Virus record (IMG/VR): IMGVR_UViG_3300020438_000019
Location: 16,894-80,893 of that record
Strand: one strand, 5' to 3'
Length of the DNA stretch: 64,000 bases
Source: a virus
A program made the position numbers and the translations under genes. The stretch's first letter is position 1. The number at the start of each line of letters is the position of its first letter. Shown here one piece after another: positions 61,387 to 64,000 of the stretch. The notes beneath the pieces were generated by a model, which made no database searches, was not told the origin of the DNA, and saw nothing but the letters and a program-made list of their open reading frames with translations.

Positions 61387-62320
61387 ATTCCTTTGGGTTG
61401 AGAAATACCGACCCAAGACTATTGATGATTGTATCCTACCAGATGGTTTAAAGAAATCTTTTCTTGGGTTTCTAGATCAAGGTGAGATTCCTAACCTTTT
61501 ATTATCTGGTAGTGCTGGTATAGGTAAGACCACAGTAGCTCGAGCTTTGTGTGATCAGTTAGGTGCTTCTTACATTATTATTAATGGATCAGACGAGGGT
61601 AGATCAATTGATACTATCCGAACTAGAGTAAAGCAATTTGCTACTACAGTCTCTTTGACCTCTACAAAGACTCACAAGGTGGTCATACTGGATGAGGCAG
61701 ACAATATGACTCAAGATGTTCAGATGATCCTTAGAGCAGCAATAGAGGAGTATCATAAGAACTGTAGGTTTATCTTTACTTGTAACTTTGTTAATCGTTT
61801 GATAGATCCTATCAAATCTAGATGCACTGTTATTGATTTCAAGATTAGTAATGCTGAGAAGACAGAACTAAGCTCTCAGTTCTTTGAGAGACTTAGAGAG
61901 ATACTTAAAGGTGAGTCTGTAGAGTCTAGTGATAAGGTTACTGCTAAACTGATTAAGAGATATTATCCTGACTGGAGAAGGTTACTTAATGAGACACAGA
62001 GACATGCAGCTAAGGGTAAGATAGAGGCAGATATCCTAACAGATATAGCAGACATCAATGCTTATGATCTCATTAAAGCAATGAAGGATCGTAATTATAA
62101 GTTGGTCAAGGAGTGGGTAACTCAACACATGGATCATGATCCCCATCACATTATGAGAAGGATCTATGATACAATGTATGAACATGCTACTGGTCGTTCT
62201 GTACCAAACATTGTTATTATTATAGCAAAGTATCAGTATCAGATAAACTTTGTTGCTGACCAAGAGATTAATACTCTAGCATGTTTAACTGAGATTATGT
62301 TGGGAGTGGAGTGGAAATGA
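61376..62320 (+). CDS. gp44: Clamp loader ATPase gp44
   Basis: A 314-residue AAA+ protein (T4 gp44: 319). MKTEFLWVEKYRPKTIDDCI is the typical start, and ATG 61376 is chosen for this reason. Walker A GSAGIGKTT is at about 45-53, Walker B VVILDEADN at about 102-110, and the SRC motif DPIKSRCTV at about 143-151. It opens gp45 with gp62. The gp62 gene, which normally follows, is not in this window; a Dam-type methylase begins on its stop codon (ATGA). Confidence 0.94.
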   Translation: MKTEFLWVEKYRPKTIDDCILPDGLKKSFLGFLDQGEIPNLLLSGSAGIGKTTVARALCDQLGASYIIINGSDEGRSIDTIRTRVKQFATTVSLTSTKTHKVVILDEADNMTQDVQMILRAAIEEYHKNCRFIFTCNFVNRLIDPIKSRCTVIDFKISNAEKTELSSQFFERLREILKGESVESSDKVTAKLIKRYYPDWRRLLNETQRHAAKGKIEADILTDIADINAYDLIKAMKDRNYKLVKEWVTQHMDHDPHHIMRRIYDTMYEHATGRSVPNIVIIIAKYQYQINFVADQEINTLACLTEIMLGVEWK

Positions 62321-63162
62321 TTACAAGTAAATCTTTAAAGACACCGTTAAGATATCCAGGTGGTAAGTCTAGAGCAATATCTAAACTGTTCCAGTTCTTC
62401 CCTGATCTTAAAGACTATAAAGAATATCGTGAACCATTTATAGGTGGTGGTTCTGTAGCATTAGAAGTTACAAAAAGATATCCTCACATTAAAGTGTGGG
62501 TTAATGATCTATACGAACCATTGTATAATTTCTGGTCTGAGTTACAACATAATGGACATCAACTTCAAGGAGAGCTTGATAGTCTAAAAGGTGTTCATTG
62601 CAATCAAGACTCAGCAAGATGTTTATTTCAAGAAATGAAGGAGTTTATTAATGATCCAGAAAAATCGAACTTTGATCGTGCCATCGCTTTTTATATCGTT
62701 AACAAGTGTTCCTTTAGTGGTCTTACTGAGTCTTCTTCCTTCAGCCCACAAGCGTCAGATTCAAACTTCTCCATTAGAGGTATCAGAAGACTCCACGAGT
62801 ACTCAGAACTCATCCAAGACTGGATTATAACCAGTCATTCTTATGAGAGCTTGTTGGTAAAGGATTGGGATAAGAAGGGTCACTTTATATACATGGATCC
62901 ACCATATGATATCAAAGATAATCTCTATGGTAAGAAGGGTGGAATGCACAAGTCATTTGATCATGACCAGTTTGCAAAGAACTGTGATGAGTATACTTCC
63001 AACATGTTAATATCTTATAACTCTGACCAGATTGTTAAGGATCGTTTCAAAGAGTGGACAGTTGGAGAATTTGCACATACTTACACCATGAGGTCTGTGG
63101 GATGCTATAATACAGATCAAGCATCAAGGAAGGAACTAGTCCTTACAAATTATGAAGTGTGA
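62317..63162 (+). CDS. dam: Dam-type N6-adenine DNA methyltransferase
   Basis: A 281-residue D12-class methylase. It has PLRYPGGKSRAI at about residues 9-20 (motif X), EPFIGGGSVAL at 38-48 (SAM-binding motif I) and the catalytic DPPYD at 194-198. The expected site is GATC. ATG 62317 is chosen over GTG 62311 because it gives the usual ATGA overlap with the gp44 stop. It may protect phage DNA from host enzymes or mark it. The position next to gp44 is unusual for T4, where dam lies elsewhere. Confidence 0.92.
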   Translation: MITSKSLKTPLRYPGGKSRAISKLFQFFPDLKDYKEYREPFIGGGSVALEVTKRYPHIKVWVNDLYEPLYNFWSELQHNGHQLQGELDSLKGVHCNQDSARCLFQEMKEFINDPEKSNFDRAIAFYIVNKCSFSGLTESSSFSPQASDSNFSIRGIRRLHEYSELIQDWIITSHSYESLLVKDWDKKGHFIYMDPPYDIKDNLYGKKGGMHKSFDHDQFAKNCDEYTSNMLISYNSDQIVKDRFKEWTVGEFAHTYTMRSVGCYNTDQASRKELVLTNYEV

Positions 63163-63295
63163 AGTCAAACTCTATGTCGCTGGAACAGTCTTTAGTGAGA
63201 CTGTGATCGCTAGAAACTATGAGGAAGCTAGGCAAGTAGCATTGGCTAGAAATCCTAATGCAAAAGTTATGTCTGTTAACGCAGTTTTCAACTAA
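63152..63295 (+). CDS. Small protein of unknown function
   Basis: A 47-residue protein (MKCEVKLYVAGTVFSETVIA, then NYEEARQVALARNPNAKVMS). It looks like a single beta-beta-alpha unit (two strands, a helix, a strand). Similar proteins are common in marine T4-likes. It overlaps the methylase by 11 bases and shares a base with the next start. Too short to be in a standard ORF list. Confidence 0.65.
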   Translation: MKCEVKLYVAGTVFSETVIARNYEEARQVALARNPNAKVMSVNAVFN

Positions 63296-63459
63296 TGTCT
63301 GAAGTTATTATTACTGAAGAGAAAGAACCTCTATCTGTTGTTGTCCCTATAGATGACATGCGAGAGATCATCCAGCAATTATGGAAGTCTCGTGACACTG
63401 AACCTAAGTGCGGCAAATTATACCATAAGTATAAGGAGTTAATCACATGGGAAAAATAG
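63295..63459 (+). CDS. Small protein of unknown function
   Basis: A 54-residue protein (MSEVIITEEKEPLSVVVPID, then DMREIIQQLWKSRDTE). It begins on the last base of the previous stop (TAATG). Its C-terminal part (KCGKLYHKYKELITWEK) is basic and helical. It overlaps the following gene by 13 bases and contains that gene's ribosome binding site (AAGGAG near 63433). No family recognised. Confidence 0.55.
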   Translation: MSEVIITEEKEPLSVVVPIDDMREIIQQLWKSRDTEPKCGKLYHKYKELITWEK

Positions 63460-63677
63460 ACACTCAGGGTATGAGTGGCGAGACAGTTGAAGGATGTAAG
63501 GATAATGTTTATCCTCATGATGAGAATGGTGAACCAATCTATCCATCCTATACCCCAACACCATTGCCTTTGATTGAACCAAAGCTCAGAGAGGAACTCA
63601 AAGATTTAATCAATGAGGTTCTTGATGAGAGAGAACATCAAAGAAAACTTAATGGTCCTTATGATGTCTATGATTGA
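63447..63677 (+). CDS. Small acidic protein
   Basis: A 76-residue protein (MGKIDTQGMSGETVEGCKDN onward). It has a Pro-rich middle (YPSYTPTPLPLIEPK) and an acidic helical end (LREELKDLINEVLDEREHQR). AAGGAG lies nine bases before ATG 63447. Function unknown; it may be a binding partner of a larger protein, but the sequence does not show which. Confidence 0.6.
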   Translation: MGKIDTQGMSGETVEGCKDNVYPHDENGEPIYPSYTPTPLPLIEPKLREELKDLINEVLDEREHQRKLNGPYDVYD

Positions 63678-63948
63678 GAAAGGAGATAAGATAGTTAAGA
63701 TGGTTCTGTTAAGTCCACACGAGGCAGACCACTTATTCAAAAAGGAAGATGGTACATTCTATTGGTGTCATCATAGAAAGAGTGGAGACACTTATTCTAT
63801 ACCTGAGATACAATTAGAAATGTTCCCACCTGAACCACCTAAGAAAAATGAAGTAGGTACAGATGCACCACATCATAATATCTTAGAGAAATACTATGGT
63901 AAAGATTGGAAACCCATACCACAAGAAGGATTGGAGGATCATTACTAA
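63664..63948 (+). CDS. Small protein of unknown function
   Basis: A 94-residue protein. Several in-frame ATGs (63661, 63664, 63670) could be the start; none has a clear Shine-Dalgarno, so the choice is arbitrary. The core is KIVKMVLLSPHEADHLFKKE, then GTFYWCHHRKSGDTYSIPEI, then a Pro-rich C-terminus. The WCHHRKSGDTYSIPEIQ part could be a metal or partner-binding loop, but there is no known motif. It shares a base with the start of purN. Confidence 0.5.
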   Translation: MSMIEKGDKIVKMVLLSPHEADHLFKKEDGTFYWCHHRKSGDTYSIPEIQLEMFPPEPPKKNEVGTDAPHHNILEKYYGKDWKPIPQEGLEDHY

Positions 63949-64000
63949 TGAGATTAGGAATTATGTGTTCTGGAAACGGAACCAACTTCGAGAACTTAGT
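63948..64000 (+). CDS. purN: Phosphoribosylglycinamide formyltransferase PurN, N-terminal fragment
   Basis: Only 17 residues are in the window: MRLGIMCSGNGTNFENL. The SGNGTNF element is the family's N-terminal phosphate-binding motif (usually SGxGSN). PurN carries out a step of purine synthesis, and marine cyanophages often carry it. GGAGG at 63932 is the likely ribosome binding site. The rest lies beyond the window, so completeness cannot be judged. Confidence 0.75.
   Translation, partial: MRLGIMCSGNGTNFENL

Noticed and set aside
1-64000. tRNA genes, CRISPR arrays, insertion sequences, integrase, photosystem genes
   Set aside because: None could be recognised by reading. The repeats at 11.5-21.8 kb are coding repeats, not CRISPR or mobile elements.

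Overview
The window is a continuous piece of a T4-like marine myovirus genome, most probably a cyanophage of Prochlorococcus or Synechococcus. The evidence is a complete run of T4-type morphogenesis genes in the order usual for marine T4-likes, AT-rich codon use, late promoters of the TATAAATA type, and a set of genes with cyanobacterial or plastid relatives (Ycf35/DUF1257, DUF2997, DUF3110, a NifU-type scaffold, CobS, PurN). No photosystem genes, tRNA genes, integrase or CRISPR array were seen. Names of T4 homologues come from recognising the proteins by eye and from gene order; no database was searched.

Layout. 1-11.4 kb: end of baseplate wedge gp8, a 2737-residue DUF4815 structural protein, two small proteins, two fibre-like proteins and a 341-residue structural protein. 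11.5-21.9 kb: one 3455-residue protein built almost wholly of repeats. 21.9-28.6 kb: a stand-alone Mtd_N-like domain, a 2039-residue fibre-like protein and a 96-residue protein. 28.7-30.9 kb: a three-gene cassette on the minus strand with its own sigma70-type promoter, closed by a bidirectional terminator. 31.0-35.6 kb: a small gene, an oxygenase-like gene, neck genes 13 and 14, tail-completion gene 15 and small terminase 16. 35.6-38.2 kb: an accessory block between the terminase subunits. 38.2-48.5 kb: gp17, gp18, gp19, gp20, gp67-like, gp21, gp22 and gp23. 48.5-52.0 kb: small genes, gp3, UvsY, UvsW and an LSm-like protein. 52.0-56.6 kb: late sigma factor gp55, two small genes, the gp47/gp46 nuclease, DUF3110 and another oxygenase-like gene. 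56.6-60.0 kb: a metallopeptidase/VWA protein with a CobS-like AAA+ ATPase. 60.0-64.0 kb: DUF3310, sliding clamp gp45, an RHH-like protein, clamp loader gp44, a Dam-type methylase, small genes and the start of purN.

How it works together. The early and middle genes (UvsW/Y, 46/47, 44/45) replicate and recombine the genome. gp55, working with the gp45 clamp, then directs host RNA polymerase to late promoters. Two motif classes stand in front of late genes here: TATAAATA-like and CTAAATA. Late products build the prohead (20, 67, 21, 22, 23), package DNA (16, 17) and make the neck, sheath, tube, baseplate and fibres. Most genes overlap by 1-4 bases (ATGA or TAATG), so translational coupling is the rule.

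Main points for a second look: a 42-codon lipoprotein-like frame inside uvsW that resembles an Rz1 outer-membrane spanin; the antisense early cassette within the late region; the two-period giant repeat protein; a Trp/Tyr-rich insert in the 2039-residue protein; a two-class late promoter set in which one motif sits in the loop of a terminator; and five oxygenase-like genes.
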